Positions 15,319 to 24,671 are shown, numbered from the stretch's first letter. The stretch is DNA of 50,499 nt from Ruminococcus sp. (GCA_023663085.1 JAMPIB010000022.1:1-50499), one strand, 5' to 3'. Made by a program: numbers and translations. Notes: generated by a model from the letters alone, not told the origin.

Positions 15319-16092
15319 ATGGCGGAGTCAATACAGGAGATAAAAAAGAAATTACAGGCAGCTGATATAAAAAGGCTGCCTGAATTATTTCAGTTATATG
15401 AAACGGATACGCGAAACGGCGTTATCAATGAAATTGAGAAGGCCAGGAAACGTCTGGCGGCTTATGAAAAAGAAGTGGAGCGGACTGAAAATCTCAAGAT
15501 GTATGAGAAAAAGTACGCTTCTTATGCGGCGATATGCGGTATCGACGAAGTGGGAAGAGGACCTTTAGCCGGGCCGGTAGTGGCCGGGGCGGTCATTTTA
15601 CCCCAAAATTGTGATATTTTGTATATCAATGATTCCAAGAAACTATCCGAAAAAAAGAGAGAAGAGCTTTATGATATCATCATGGAAAAAGCTGTAGCGG
15701 TCGGGCTGGGATACAGTACGCCGGAACGTATCGACGAGATCAATATCTTGCAGGCGACCTATGAGGCGATGCGTGAAGCGGTCGCTAAATTAACGGTCGT
15801 ACCCGATCTGTTATTAAATGATGCCGTGACCATACCGGAACTGCCGATGAGGCAGGTGCCGATCATCAAAGGCGACGCCAAGAGCATTTCTATCGGTGCG
15901 GCCAGTATCGTAGCCAAAGTGACAAGAGACCGGCTGATGGTAGAATATGACAGTGTCTTTCCGGAATATCATTTTGCTTCTAATAAAGGATATGGCGCGC
16001 AGACGCATATCGAGGCGCTGAAAAAATACGGGCCGTGTCCGATCCATAGAAAATCCTTTATCACGCACTTTGTTGATCCATTGGAGGAATAA
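15319..16092 (+). CDS. rnhB: Ribonuclease HII
   Basis: A 257-aa enzyme cutting RNA in RNA-DNA hybrids, including single misincorporated ribonucleotides. An N-terminal helical extension of about 70 residues, typical of Firmicute RNase HII, precedes the catalytic GIDEVGRGPLAGP motif (Asp76, Glu77). Further motifs are NDSKKLSEKKRE and DAKSISIGAASIVAKVTRD. It ends in GGAGG that serves the next gene two bases on, so the two are translationally linked. Confidence 0.97.
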   Translation: MAESIQEIKKKLQAADIKRLPELFQLYETDTRNGVINEIEKARKRLAAYEKEVERTENLKMYEKKYASYAAICGIDEVGRGPLAGPVVAGAVILPQNCDILYINDSKKLSEKKREELYDIIMEKAVAVGLGYSTPERIDEINILQATYEAMREAVAKLTVVPDLLLNDAVTIPELPMRQVPIIKGDAKSISIGAASIVAKVTRDRLMVEYDSVFPEYHFASNKGYGAQTHIEALKKYGPCPIHRKSFITHFVDPLEE

Positions 16093-16094
16093 CA

Positions 16095-17858
16095 TTGAAT
16101 TTAAGAAATATTTTTCAGCCGCAAACGAATCAGGTCAAGCAGGCAGAAAGTCCCCAGACAAACGGGGCGGTCTCTGTAGGAGAAAGAAACTACCGGATCT
16201 TAAGTGAAATGAAGAATCTGGCGCTGGGGCAGACCGTGCAGGGAGAAGTGGTCGGTAAAGACGGCAATACCGTGCAGATTGCGCTGGATGCAGATACCAT
16301 TCTGACGGCCAGATTAGAGAAAGAGTTAAATATAGCGCTCGGACAGAGCATGAGTTTTGAAGTGAAGGCCAATAACGGTTCTTTTCTTTCCCTGACGCCG
16401 TTATATGCCAATATGGCCGGTGAGGCTACTATTTTAAAGGCCCTGTCTGCGGCGGGCCTTCCCGAAACACTGGATAATATGAAGATGGTGGCGGCCATGA
16501 TGAAAGAAGGGATGCCTATAGACAGGGATTCCATCGCCTATGTGAACAGACAGCTGGTCGATTTTCCGGGCGCCGATCCATCGTCTATCATGCAGATGAT
16601 CCGTCTGGGGCTGCCGGTCACGGAAAGCAATATAGAACAGTTTGCATTATATAAAAATTATGAGCATCAGATCATAGAGAGCGCTGCGCAGATCATGGAA
16701 GAAATTCCCCAGACCTATCAGGAACTGCTGGCGGAAGGCCGCGATATGGACGCCGTGTCTTTCTATGAGAATATTTTAAAGGCGCTGTTGGAAGGAGAGT
16801 CCGCGGAAGGCATAAAAGAAACCGCAACAGAGGCGGCCGGGGAAAACGGCCTGCCGGAGGAGCCGGCGGATATAACAGGTAAAGAAAATATAACCGGAGG
16901 TAGGCTGCCTTCTGATATGGCGGCGTCCGCGCAGAACGAGGTTACTAAGAGCGGTGCGGGAGACGCCGCAGCTGCTGCGCCCGCGGAAGAGATTGTAAAG
17001 AAAGAAGCGGCGGAGACGGAGAGACCGCTCCTTTCCAAAGAAGCATGGTCAAAACTCGGCGATGTACTGCAAAAAATGGGAGCGGATGCGGAAACTGCCG
17101 CCGAGATCAGTAAGGGAAATCTTTCACCCAGAGCCGTGTTGTCGCAGGTTAACGAACTGCTTGCGGAACATTCCCATGTGATACGGGAAGGGTTTCAGGA
17201 ATCCGTGAAGGAACTTTTCGGCAGCCGGACGTTCCAGACGCTGTTACGCAACGAAATGAGCGGACAGTGGCTGATAAAACCCGAAGAGGTGGCGGATAAA
17301 GAGAACGTAGAACGCCTTTATGAGCGCATCCGGGAACAGACGACGAAAATAAGCGAGGCATTCCAGATGGTGGATAAGGGGGACGCCGCCGGAGCAAAGA
17401 GCGTGCAGAACCTGCAAAACAACGTGGATTTTATGAATCAGATGAACCACCTGTTCACTTATGTGCAGTTACCGTTAAAAATGGCGGGTAATCAGGCGCA
17501 TGGCGATCTGTATGTCTATACGAATAAAAAGAGTCTGGCAAATAAAGACGGCAATGTTAGCGCCCTGTTACATCTGGATATGGAGCATCTGGGGCCGCTG
17601 GATGTCTATGTGGCCATGCAGAAGAGCCAGAACAAAGTCAGTACGAATTTTACCTTAAAAGATGAAGAAGCGCTTGATCTGGTCGCCAGCCATATCCATA
17701 TTCTGGATGAGCGTCTGGAAAAGCGCGGCTATTCCATGAACGCCAATTTTCAGTTAAAAGACGAGAATGAGCCTGAAACGAATATGATGCAAAAGATCCT
17801 GGAGCAGAATAAGAATATCTCCGTGTTGAGCAGGACTTCGTTTGATATGCGTGCATAA
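16095..17858 (+). CDS. FliK-like protein with C-terminal Flg_hook domain (YlqG position)
   Basis: A 587-aa protein starting at TTG with GGAGGA 6 bases upstream, directly behind rnhB. The N-terminus (about 20-110) looks like a small beta domain (GQTVQGEVVGKDGNTVQIAL). The middle is low-complexity, rich in Ala/Glu/Gly. The C-terminus (about 465-575) fits the hook-length-control Flg_hook fold: LLHLDMEHLGPLDVYVAM, then FTLKDEEALDLVASHIHILDERLEKRGY. No flagellar gene is nearby. In B. subtilis the same slot between rnhB and an FlhB-C homologue holds ylqG. The function in a non-flagellar setting is unknown; it may be a relative of secretion-substrate-length regulators. Confidence 0.75.
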   Translation: MNLRNIFQPQTNQVKQAESPQTNGAVSVGERNYRILSEMKNLALGQTVQGEVVGKDGNTVQIALDADTILTARLEKELNIALGQSMSFEVKANNGSFLSLTPLYANMAGEATILKALSAAGLPETLDNMKMVAAMMKEGMPIDRDSIAYVNRQLVDFPGADPSSIMQMIRLGLPVTESNIEQFALYKNYEHQIIESAAQIMEEIPQTYQELLAEGRDMDAVSFYENILKALLEGESAEGIKETATEAAGENGLPEEPADITGKENITGGRLPSDMAASAQNEVTKSGAGDAAAAAPAEEIVKKEAAETERPLLSKEAWSKLGDVLQKMGADAETAAEISKGNLSPRAVLSQVNELLAEHSHVIREGFQESVKELFGSRTFQTLLRNEMSGQWLIKPEEVADKENVERLYERIREQTTKISEAFQMVDKGDAAGAKSVQNLQNNVDFMNQMNHLFTYVQLPLKMAGNQAHGDLYVYTNKKSLANKDGNVSALLHLDMEHLGPLDVYVAMQKSQNKVSTNFTLKDEEALDLVASHIHILDERLEKRGYSMNANFQLKDENEPETNMMQKILEQNKNISVLSRTSFDMRA

Positions 17859-17923
17859 GTTGAAAATCGTAGATTTTCAACTGCGAGTTTGTAAAGGCGT
17901 AGGCACGCCTTGGCTAAACTCGC
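17859..17923. repeat. Two adjacent perfect hairpins in the FliK-like/FlhB-like gap
   Basis: First hairpin: GTTGAAAATC (17859-17868), loop GTA, GATTTTCAAC (17872-17881). Second: GCGAGTTT (17883-17890) with AAACTCGC (17916-17923), enclosing AAGGCGT (17894-17900) with ACGCCTT (17905-17911). They start at the base after the upstream stop codon and lack a T-tract, so they look like a REP-type or mRNA-stability element rather than a terminator. Confidence 0.75.
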
Positions 17924-17944
17924 GGGAGATCAGGAGGGATTAAG

Positions 17945-18232
17945 ATGGGGAAAGATGATGAGAAGAAGGTCAAGCAGGCCATTGCGTTGGAGTATGATCC
18001 GGATGATGAGGCTCCTATTGTCATTGCGACCGGAAAGGGTGCTCTGGCGGAGCGGATCATAGAGCGGGCAAAAGAGGCGGATGTGCCGGTTCATCGGGAT
18101 GATAAACTGGCGGAGACCTTATCGAGACTGGATATCGGCGAAGCCATCCCGCCGGAGTTATATGAGGTGGTGGCGGAGATCCTTGTGTTTGTGGATGCCA
18201 TGGATAAAATTAAGGCAAAACTGTATAAATAG
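17945..18232 (+). CDS. FlhB C-terminal-domain-like protein (YlqH/EscU-type)
   Basis: A 95-aa stand-alone version of the cytoplasmic domain of FlhB/YscU, the export-apparatus switch. It aligns by eye with the part after the NPTH autocleavage site: KQAIALEYDPDDEAPIVIATGKG, then IIERAKEADVPVHRDDKLAETL and the IPPELYEVVAEILVFV ending. The membrane half and the NPTH motif are missing, so self-cleavage is not possible. It pairs with the FliK-like gene 86 bases upstream, matching ylqG-ylqH of Bacillus. AGGAGGG precedes the ATG. Function outside flagella is not established. Confidence 0.85.
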   Translation: MGKDDEKKVKQAIALEYDPDDEAPIVIATGKGALAERIIERAKEADVPVHRDDKLAETLSRLDIGEAIPPELYEVVAEILVFVDAMDKIKAKLYK

Positions 18233-18280
18233 GCATAGGAGGCCGACGGATAAAGACAGATGCAGCAGACAGGAAAGAGG

Positions 18281-18640
18281 ATGAATACAAGAAGTATCGG
18301 CACGGAGCAGGAAGAAAGTGCCTGCCGGTATCTGGAGGAATGCGGCGTCCGCATAAAAGAACGGAATTTCCGGTGCAGGCAGGGCGAGATTGACTTAATT
18401 GGTCAAGATGACGGATATCTTGTCTTTTTTGAGGTAAAATACAGAAAAGATATGGCCAGAGGAAGTGCCGCGGAGGCGGTGGGCCTTCCGAAACAGCGAA
18501 AGATATGTAAAGTGGCCGATTATTACCGGATGGTGCATAAGTGTCCGGCGGATACGGCCATACGTTTTGACGTGGTAGCCATTGACGATAAGCATATCGA
18601 ATGGATCAGAAATGCGTTTGCCTACTGCGGCAGACAGTGA
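18281..18640 (+). CDS. yraN: YraN/UPF0102 family nuclease-like protein
   Basis: A 119-aa protein of the YraN (UPF0102) family, a small restriction-endonuclease-like fold related to Holliday junction nucleases. Conserved motifs: ERNFRCRQGEIDLI and VFFEVKYRK, giving the D/ExK-type catalytic pattern. The ATG at 18281 gives the family-typical MNTRSIGTEQEE start behind AGGAAAGAGG; an upstream ATG at 18260 adds seven residues and cannot be excluded. Its position near rnhB is common in bacteria. Confidence 0.9.
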   Translation: MNTRSIGTEQEESACRYLEECGVRIKERNFRCRQGEIDLIGQDDGYLVFFEVKYRKDMARGSAAEAVGLPKQRKICKVADYYRMVHKCPADTAIRFDVVAIDDKHIEWIRNAFAYCGRQ

Positions 18641-18715
18641 TGCGGGCGGTATGATAAGCCTGACGGGGCTTGCACATAGTGGGCGGTATAATTTTAAGAA
18701 AGGTCAGATACGCGG

Positions 18716-19573
18716 ATGGATATAAAAAGAAAAGAAAACGGCATGAAGATGCGGGTAAATAAAAGCGGAAAGGTCGAATATCTTACCTTTCCGCTTTTGG
18801 AAGAAACGGGGATTGTCAGGCATCTTTTTTCAACCAGAATGGGCGGTGTGAGCGAAGGGATATTTTCGTCCATGAACTTAAGTTATACGAGAGGCGATGT
18901 AAAAGAAGCGGTGGATGAAAACTACCGCAGGATTGCGGAGGCGCTGGCCTGTGAGGTGTCGGACATCGTCTGTTCCGATCAGACGCATACGATCAATATC
19001 CGGATCGTGAAAGAAACCGACCGGGGCAAAGGGATTCTGTTTCCCAGAGATTATACGGATATCGACGGACTGGTCACCGATGTGGAAGGAATCGTGTTAG
19101 CAACTTTTTATGCGGATTGTGTGCCGCTTTTTTTCGTGGATGGTAAAAGGCGGGCCATCGGCCTGTCGCATTCCGGCTGGCGGGGAACGGTCGGCCGGAT
19201 GGGAGCGCGCACGATAGAGGCCATGACCAGAGCATACGGAACCAGGCCGGAGGATGTGAAGGCGGCTATCGGCCCCTCTATCTGCCGTGCCTGCTATGAG
19301 GTGGACGAAGATGTGGCGCAGGCTTTCAGGCGGGAGTTTTCGGGGCCGGGACAGGATAAGGAGATTCTGGATGAAAAAGGAGGAGGCAAATATCAGCTGG
19401 ATCTGTGGAAGGCCAACGAAATTGTTTTAAAAGAAGCTGGGGTGCGGCCGGAAAATATAGAGGTAACAGATATCTGCACCGGCTGTAATCCGCAGTATCT
19501 TTTTTCCCACAGGGCGAGTCAGGGAAAACGTGGCAATTTAGGTGCGTTTCTGGGACTTTTGTCGGCAAATTAA
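18716..19573 (+). CDS. pgeF: PgeF/YlmD-type multicopper-oxidase-fold purine nucleoside phosphorylase
   Basis: A 285-aa protein of the YfiH/YlmD (laccase-domain) family. Family members act as purine nucleoside phosphorylase/adenosine deaminase, and as peptidoglycan editing factor in some bacteria. The zinc-site motifs are visible: QTHT (His91), ADCVP (Cys135) and LSHSGWRGTV (His152), plus the PSICRACYEV box. The first residues (to about 18) are variable, so the ATG at 18743 or 18749 is an alternative start. There is no clear promoter in the 75-base gap after yraN. Confidence 0.9.
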   Translation: MDIKRKENGMKMRVNKSGKVEYLTFPLLEETGIVRHLFSTRMGGVSEGIFSSMNLSYTRGDVKEAVDENYRRIAEALACEVSDIVCSDQTHTINIRIVKETDRGKGILFPRDYTDIDGLVTDVEGIVLATFYADCVPLFFVDGKRRAIGLSHSGWRGTVGRMGARTIEAMTRAYGTRPEDVKAAIGPSICRACYEVDEDVAQAFRREFSGPGQDKEILDEKGGGKYQLDLWKANEIVLKEAGVRPENIEVTDICTGCNPQYLFSHRASQGKRGNLGAFLGLLSAN

Positions 19574-19653
19574 GAAAAACTTAAATAATTTCCCATATAT
19601 TCCTTTCATTTTATATGTTTCAATAAGATTAAGTAAAAGAGGAGGTGGAGCGG

Positions 19654-20346
19654 ATGGCGAACATTCTTGTATGCGATGATGATAAGGAGATCGTGGATGC
19701 GATCGAGATCTATCTGTTACAGGAAGGCTATGAGGTTTATAAGGCATATGACGGCGAGCAGGCGATCAGAGTCCTGAAAGAGACGACGATCCATTTGCTG
19801 ATCCTGGATGTCATGATGCCGAAGCTGGATGGCATCCATGCAACTTTGAAGATCCGGGAATATTCCAGTATCCCCATCATTATTCTTTCCGCTAAGTCGG
19901 AAGACAGCGATAAGATACTGGGCCTTAATATCGGTGCGGATGATTATGTGACCAAGCCTTTTAATCCGCTGGAACTGGTGGCGAGGGTGAAATCCAATCT
20001 CAGACGCTATACGATGTTAGGGAATCTGAATACGGAAAATAACGCGCTGTTCCAGGTAGGCGGCCTATGTATCGACGACGATACGAAGGAAGTCACGGTA
20101 GACGGGGAGAGCGTCAAGCTGACGCCGATTGAGTATAACATCCTGCTTTTGCTTGTAAAAAACTGCGGCAGGGTCTTCTCCATCGATCAGATCTATGAAA
20201 GTATCTGGAATGAAGAGGCGATCGGGGCCGATAATACGGTAGCCGTACATATCAGACATATCCGGGAAAAGATTGAGATAAATCCCAAAGACCCCCGGTA
20301 TCTGAAAGTAGTGTGGGGCGTAGGATATAAGATCGAGAAACAATAA
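19654..20346 (+). CDS. OmpR/PhoB-family response regulator
   Basis: A 230-aa two-component regulator. The receiver domain has the acidic pair Asp8-Asp9 in LVCDDDKE, phospho-acceptor Asp52 in LILDVMMPKLDG, and the conserved lysine in VTKPF. The C-terminal winged helix (about 135-230) has TPIEYNILLLL and VAVHIRHIREKIE, ending in VWGVGYKIE. It resembles VanR-type regulators. The ATG at 19654 is preferred, with GGAGGTGG ending about 5 bases upstream; a GTG at 19645 lies inside that site. Its cognate kinase begins 20 bases after its stop. Confidence 0.95.
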   Translation: MANILVCDDDKEIVDAIEIYLLQEGYEVYKAYDGEQAIRVLKETTIHLLILDVMMPKLDGIHATLKIREYSSIPIIILSAKSEDSDKILGLNIGADDYVTKPFNPLELVARVKSNLRRYTMLGNLNTENNALFQVGGLCIDDDTKEVTVDGESVKLTPIEYNILLLLVKNCGRVFSIDQIYESIWNEEAIGADNTVAVHIRHIREKIEINPKDPRYLKVVWGVGYKIEKQ

Positions 20347-20366
20347 AGGAAACGGAAAGGGAATGA

Positions 20367-23042
20367 ATGAGGATGGGAAATAAGAAGAAAGGTAAAGGCG
20401 GCAGGGGTATCAGAGGTTTATTGCAGATATTACAGCATGTTCTGATCGGGGCGGCGGTAGTAGCGGTTCTTGTCATCACAACAGGCTCTACAGTGGTGAT
20501 ACACGGATTGAACGGGACGCAGAGCTATAGTCTGCATGCGTCCGATCAGGAGAAGATATACGAGGAATCGGAACTTTTTCAGACAATCTATGGCAGGGCG
20601 GTAGCGGATATCATAAGGGTTGGCGTTATCAGGAGCCAGTTGGAGACGGATGGAAAATTTGACGGCCGTAAGATCATTGATGTGACGGCTTATAATTATC
20701 GTGACCAGGGTATACCGGAACAGTATGTGACGGCCAGATATTATCTGGAAGATCTGTTGAAATGGCAGAAATACGGCGTGGAATATTCTGTAGATTATAT
20801 GACTACCGAAGAACTGAAAGATTTTCTGGCTGATAAGACCATGCTGACCGTAGTAGACCCGGACAGCAAATATTATAATACGTCGGACGCCAATTATATG
20901 AAATCGGATATCGGCAGTTATACATTTGTCGATGACGTATCTTCCAATATGCTGCCCAGTGATGAAGACGGCTGGTGGTATGAGGACGGGGAGAAAATCC
21001 AGCTTGACGTTCTGGTGAACCGCTACAAAACGGTCGAGGGTAAGAATATCGAAGAATATACGGCGGATGTGGAGTCATACAGCGGGCTCTGCGCCAGTGT
21101 GGAAAGGGCCATGCATAGCCTCGCTTATAATTATGAAGAATATCTGGACTTTCAGGAATACTATGACAGTACGAATACAAATATACGATATTGCATTGAA
21201 AAAACAGTGGGAGACCATACGGAATATTTCACCAATATGGAAGATATGATCTCCGCCCAAAAACTGGAAGAAGGCTTGCAGACTGCCGATATGGCCGACT
21301 TTTTCAATGAACTGTTTGCAGGAAAGTTCACGGGAGACAAAGGCGGAAAGTATTTATATTACAGTCCTTCTGAAATGATATATGAAAGTAATTCCGTGAT
21401 CCGGGAAAGCACGATACGCGATATCGTAAATGATTATGACTATGCGTATCCGGAAAATATCAGGATCTGGATCGGGGTAGACCCCTCATATCCGGTCAAT
21501 GATGCCTTTGCCCAGGGAAAAGCCGGTTTTCAGAATTATCTGCCTTATTTCTGGCAATGGGTGGCGTTAGCCGTAGTTTCCGCTATCCTGTATCTGATAC
21601 TGCTTATTTATCTGACTTATACGGCCGGCAGAGACGTTGATGAAGAAGGCAACAGGTATATCAGATTGAACGGATTTGATAAAGTACCGACGGAAGGAGC
21701 GCTTATCGCAGGGCTATTCTGCGCGTTGGTGATAGCGACCGTAATAGTGGGGAGCGGTGTCATTGACGGCGTCGGTCTGGTGTGGGGTTCCGTTTTCTGG
21801 GAACTGGAAGATCTGTATACTCCATGGTTTAAGATAGCAGCAGGCGTTATCGTACTGCTCAGCGACGTTGTCTTTTGCTTCTTTTACTATAGTCTGGTCA
21901 GAAGGATCAAGGCCAGGACGCTCTGGAAGAACAGTTATTTAAAGCGTCTTGTGCAAAAATGCTCCAGACTGCTCATAGAGGTATATGATAACGGCAATAT
22001 TGTTGTCAGGACATGGGTGCCTTATCTGATCTTTCTGGCGTTTAATATGCTGATGCTCATGTTCGGGCTTTATACCGGATTTCCGGCTATTGTCAGCGCC
22101 CTTATCGCGCTTGTCATAGATCTGATAGTTGGCGGGATGCTGTATCTGGATGTGAGAGAGAGACAGAATATTGTAAAGGGGATTGAGAAGATTGCGGAAG
22201 GCGACTTTTCCTATCAGATCAGTCAGGATAATCTGCATGGGGATAATCTCGTGCTGGCCAGATCTGTCAACAGTATCGGCAACGGTATCAAGAATGCAGT
22301 AGAAGTCAGCATGAAAGATGAGCGGATGAAAGCCGATCTGATAACGAATGTCTCCCATGATATCAAGACGCCGCTTACTTCCATCATCAATTACGTGGAT
22401 CTTATCAAGCGGGAGCAGGTGGATAATGAGCGTGTGCGCAGTTATATCAGAGTACTGGATGAAAAATCCCAGCGTCTGAAACAACTGACAGACGATCTGG
22501 TAGAAGCGAGCAAGATATCTTCCGGCAATATCAATCTGCATTTTGAGAAGATAAATCTGGTGGAACTGATCAATCAGACGATCGGGGAATTTTCCGAAAG
22601 GTTTGAGAAAAAATGTCTGACGAGCGTGGTCAATGTCAATACGTCTAACGCCATGATCGAGGCGGACAGCAGAAGTACCTGGCGCATCATGGAGAATCTG
22701 TTTAATAACGTTTATAAATATGCGTTGGAAGGTACAAGAGTTTATATTGCCATCTGCGGACGGAGCAAAGAAGAAATTGGGAAAAAGGAGACTGGACAGA
22801 AGGAGGTCGTTGAAATATCCATTAAGAATATTTCGGCGAAGGAACTTAATTGTAGTCCGGAGGAATTGACGGAACGTTTTATCCGGGGAGATGAATCCCG
22901 GACGACGGAAGGCAGCGGGCTGGGTCTTTCCATAGCCAAGAACCTGACAGAAGCACAGAACGGTACGTTTGAAATTGTTTTAGACGGCGACCTGTTTAAA
23001 GTGATCTTGACGTTTCCGGTCATGCAGATAAGCGGGGAATAA
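20367..23042 (+). CDS. Sensor histidine kinase with large extracytoplasmic domain and multi-TM core
   Basis: An 891-aa kinase, unusually large. One TM helix at about 20-42 is followed by about 340 extracytoplasmic residues rich in Tyr/Asp with no family I recognise. Then come five or more TM segments (about 390-620), a HAMP-like linker (IAEGDFSYQIS), the HisKA box SHDIKTPLTSIINY (His near 662), the N-box (ENLFNNVYKYA) and the G-box EGSGLGLSIAKNL. It should autophosphorylate and pass phosphate to the response regulator just upstream. The big outer domain suggests sensing of an envelope or extracellular signal. A hairpin follows its stop codon. Confidence 0.92.
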   Translation: MRMGNKKKGKGGRGIRGLLQILQHVLIGAAVVAVLVITTGSTVVIHGLNGTQSYSLHASDQEKIYEESELFQTIYGRAVADIIRVGVIRSQLETDGKFDGRKIIDVTAYNYRDQGIPEQYVTARYYLEDLLKWQKYGVEYSVDYMTTEELKDFLADKTMLTVVDPDSKYYNTSDANYMKSDIGSYTFVDDVSSNMLPSDEDGWWYEDGEKIQLDVLVNRYKTVEGKNIEEYTADVESYSGLCASVERAMHSLAYNYEEYLDFQEYYDSTNTNIRYCIEKTVGDHTEYFTNMEDMISAQKLEEGLQTADMADFFNELFAGKFTGDKGGKYLYYSPSEMIYESNSVIRESTIRDIVNDYDYAYPENIRIWIGVDPSYPVNDAFAQGKAGFQNYLPYFWQWVALAVVSAILYLILLIYLTYTAGRDVDEEGNRYIRLNGFDKVPTEGALIAGLFCALVIATVIVGSGVIDGVGLVWGSVFWELEDLYTPWFKIAAGVIVLLSDVVFCFFYYSLVRRIKARTLWKNSYLKRLVQKCSRLLIEVYDNGNIVVRTWVPYLIFLAFNMLMLMFGLYTGFPAIVSALIALVIDLIVGGMLYLDVRERQNIVKGIEKIAEGDFSYQISQDNLHGDNLVLARSVNSIGNGIKNAVEVSMKDERMKADLITNVSHDIKTPLTSIINYVDLIKREQVDNERVRSYIRVLDEKSQRLKQLTDDLVEASKISSGNINLHFEKINLVELINQTIGEFSERFEKKCLTSVVNVNTSNAMIEADSRSTWRIMENLFNNVYKYALEGTRVYIAICGRSKEEIGKKETGQKEVVEISIKNISAKELNCSPEELTERFIRGDESRTTEGSGLGLSIAKNLTEAQNGTFEIVLDGDLFKVILTFPVMQISGE

Positions 23043-23049
23043 AGGATTC

Positions 23050-23094
23050 AACCAGCGGTAGAGTCCCTGAAAATCAGTGATTCAACCGCTGGTT
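23050..23094 (+). terminator. Hairpin after the histidine kinase gene
   Basis: AACCAGCGGT (23050-23059) pairs with ACCGCTGGTT (23085-23094). The segment just before each arm is the same (GATTCAACC), giving a mixed direct and inverted structure. There is no T-run, so terminator strength is doubtful. Confidence 0.45.
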
Positions 23095-23149
23095 CGTGTA
23101 AAATTGTTTTGTCTTCGGATATGCTGATGTCTGAAAGGAGGAGCCCGAT

Positions 23150-23773
23150 ATGGATCAGATCAAAACAGGAAGATTTATAGCATCCTGCAGAAAGGAACAG
23201 GGCATGACTCAGGCAGCGCTTGCCGAAAAACTTGGGATCAGCGACCGGGCGGTATCTAAATGGGAGACCGGAAAGTCCATGCCGGATTCAGGGATTATGC
23301 TGGAGCTGTGCGAACTTTTGCAGATCAATGTCAATGAACTCCTGTCGGGCGAAAGAATTATGACAGAAGCGTATGACAAGAGAGCGGAAGAAAATCTGCT
23401 CGCCATGAGAAAAGAAGTGGAAGAAAAGAACAGGCAGATGCTCCGGACAGAATACTGGATTGGAGCGCCGGCGACGATTGCCGGGCTGGCTATGTGCGTA
23501 CTGGCGGCATATGTCGATATGCCGGTGTGGATCCGGACTTTTGTGATCGTATTTGCGATAACGATGATATTTGCTGTCGCATTTATAGCAGTAGGTATCG
23601 AGCAGAAGGCCGGGTATTATGAGTGTCAGAACTGTCAACACAGGCAGGTTCCCACATACTGGCAGGCCAATCTCGCCATGCATGTAGGCAGGACCAGATA
23701 TATGAAATGTCCTGCATGCGGAAAATACAGCTGGCAGAAAAAAGTCCTCACAAAAGATAAGGAGGACAAATAA
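23150..23773 (+). CDS. XRE-family regulator with two TM helices and C-terminal zinc ribbon
   Basis: A 207-aa membrane-bound regulator. An N-terminal HTH_3 domain (about 5-62: MTQAALAEKLGISDRAVSKWE) is followed by a short coiled segment, two TM helices (about 100-120 and 126-148), and a zinc-ribbon-like tail with CQNC near 160 and CPAC near 185. AAAGGAGG lies 9 bases upstream. The next gene starts one base after its stop and its ribosome-binding site lies inside this gene's last codons, so the pair is co-translated. A role in sensing membrane or metal state is inference only. Confidence 0.85.
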   Translation: MDQIKTGRFIASCRKEQGMTQAALAEKLGISDRAVSKWETGKSMPDSGIMLELCELLQINVNELLSGERIMTEAYDKRAEENLLAMRKEVEEKNRQMLRTEYWIGAPATIAGLAMCVLAAYVDMPVWIRTFVIVFAITMIFAVAFIAVGIEQKAGYYECQNCQHRQVPTYWQANLAMHVGRTRYMKCPACGKYSWQKKVLTKDKEDK

Positions 23774-23774
23774 T

Positions 23775-24671
23775 ATGAATACGACAAAGAAGCAGTTTAC
23801 GATTTATATGATATCAGCATTTGCCATTGCCTGGATCTTACAGATCATTGCAGGTATTTTTGCCAGACAGGGCAATTTGATGGTGCTTCGGATAGTGCTG
23901 GTTGTGACAATGTTTGTTCCGGCGGCTGCAACGCTGATCGCAGGTATCCCGTTAAAAGGTATGGGGTGGAGGCCGAAACTCAAGGGAAAAATAAGGTATA
24001 TATTTGTCGCGCTGTGGCTTAATTCTGCGCTGATGGTAGTGGGCGCCATCCTTTTCTTCTGTGTGTTTCCGAAAGCCTTTGATGCGGATTTGGCCTATTT
24101 TACGAATATATTGATCTCACAGGGAGGAGAGCAGGTACTGGAACAGTTAGAAGCGCAGGGATTGACTGTGCAGATGTATCTGGTCGTCAGTGCCCTGCAG
24201 GCGCTTACATTTGCGCCGTTTTTGAATATGTTTGCGGCTTTGGGTGAAGAAGTGGGCTGGAGAGGCGTGATGACGCCGTACCTGAAAGAAAAACTCGGTG
24301 TGGTAAGAGGCCGCCTTTTGAGCGGGCTGATCTGGGGAGCATGGCACTGGCCGGCCATGATCTTATTCGGTTACGAGTACGGAACGGAATATATCGGTGC
24401 ACCGGTACTTGGCCCGATTGTTTTCTGCCTGTGTACGACTGCAATGGGAATCTTGCTGGATGATATCTATGAGAAAGCAGACTGCATCTGGTTTCCGGCA
24501 TTGATGCATGGTTCCGTGAATGCGTTTGCTACGATTTTCCCGTATCTGGTAAAGGAAGAATACAGTAAATACGCAATCCTCGGCCCTGCCTATATCGGAC
24601 TGATCGCCATGATTCCGTTATGGATCGCGGCAGGGATCATTTTGATGAAGGGGCGAAAACAGACCGTTTAG
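23775..24671 (+). CDS. CPBP-family (CAAX protease-like) intramembrane protein
   Basis: A 298-aa polytopic membrane protein of the CPBP (Abi/CAAX prenyl protease 2) family. Motif 1 is GEEVGWRGVM with the glutamate pair and arginine, motif 2 is WGAWHWPAM with the active-site His, and motif 3 is the LMHGSVNAF helix with His and Asn. About eight hydrophobic segments. Bacterial members act in bacteriocin self-immunity or membrane protein processing. It is probably co-expressed with the XRE regulator directly upstream. A strong terminator follows. Confidence 0.88.
   Translation: MNTTKKQFTIYMISAFAIAWILQIIAGIFARQGNLMVLRIVLVVTMFVPAAATLIAGIPLKGMGWRPKLKGKIRYIFVALWLNSALMVVGAILFFCVFPKAFDADLAYFTNILISQGGEQVLEQLEAQGLTVQMYLVVSALQALTFAPFLNMFAALGEEVGWRGVMTPYLKEKLGVVRGRLLSGLIWGAWHWPAMILFGYEYGTEYIGAPVLGPIVFCLCTTAMGILLDDIYEKADCIWFPALMHGSVNAFATIFPYLVKEEYSKYAILGPAYIGLIAMIPLWIAAGIILMKGRKQTV

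Noticed and set aside
17859-17923. Intrinsic terminator between the FliK-like and FlhB-like genes
   Set aside because: Hairpins are strong but no T-tract follows and the two genes are normally co-transcribed.
18660-18715. TATAAT in the gap before pgeF as a promoter
   Set aside because: The only -35-like TTGCAC is 11 bases away and nothing suitable lies at 16-18 bases.
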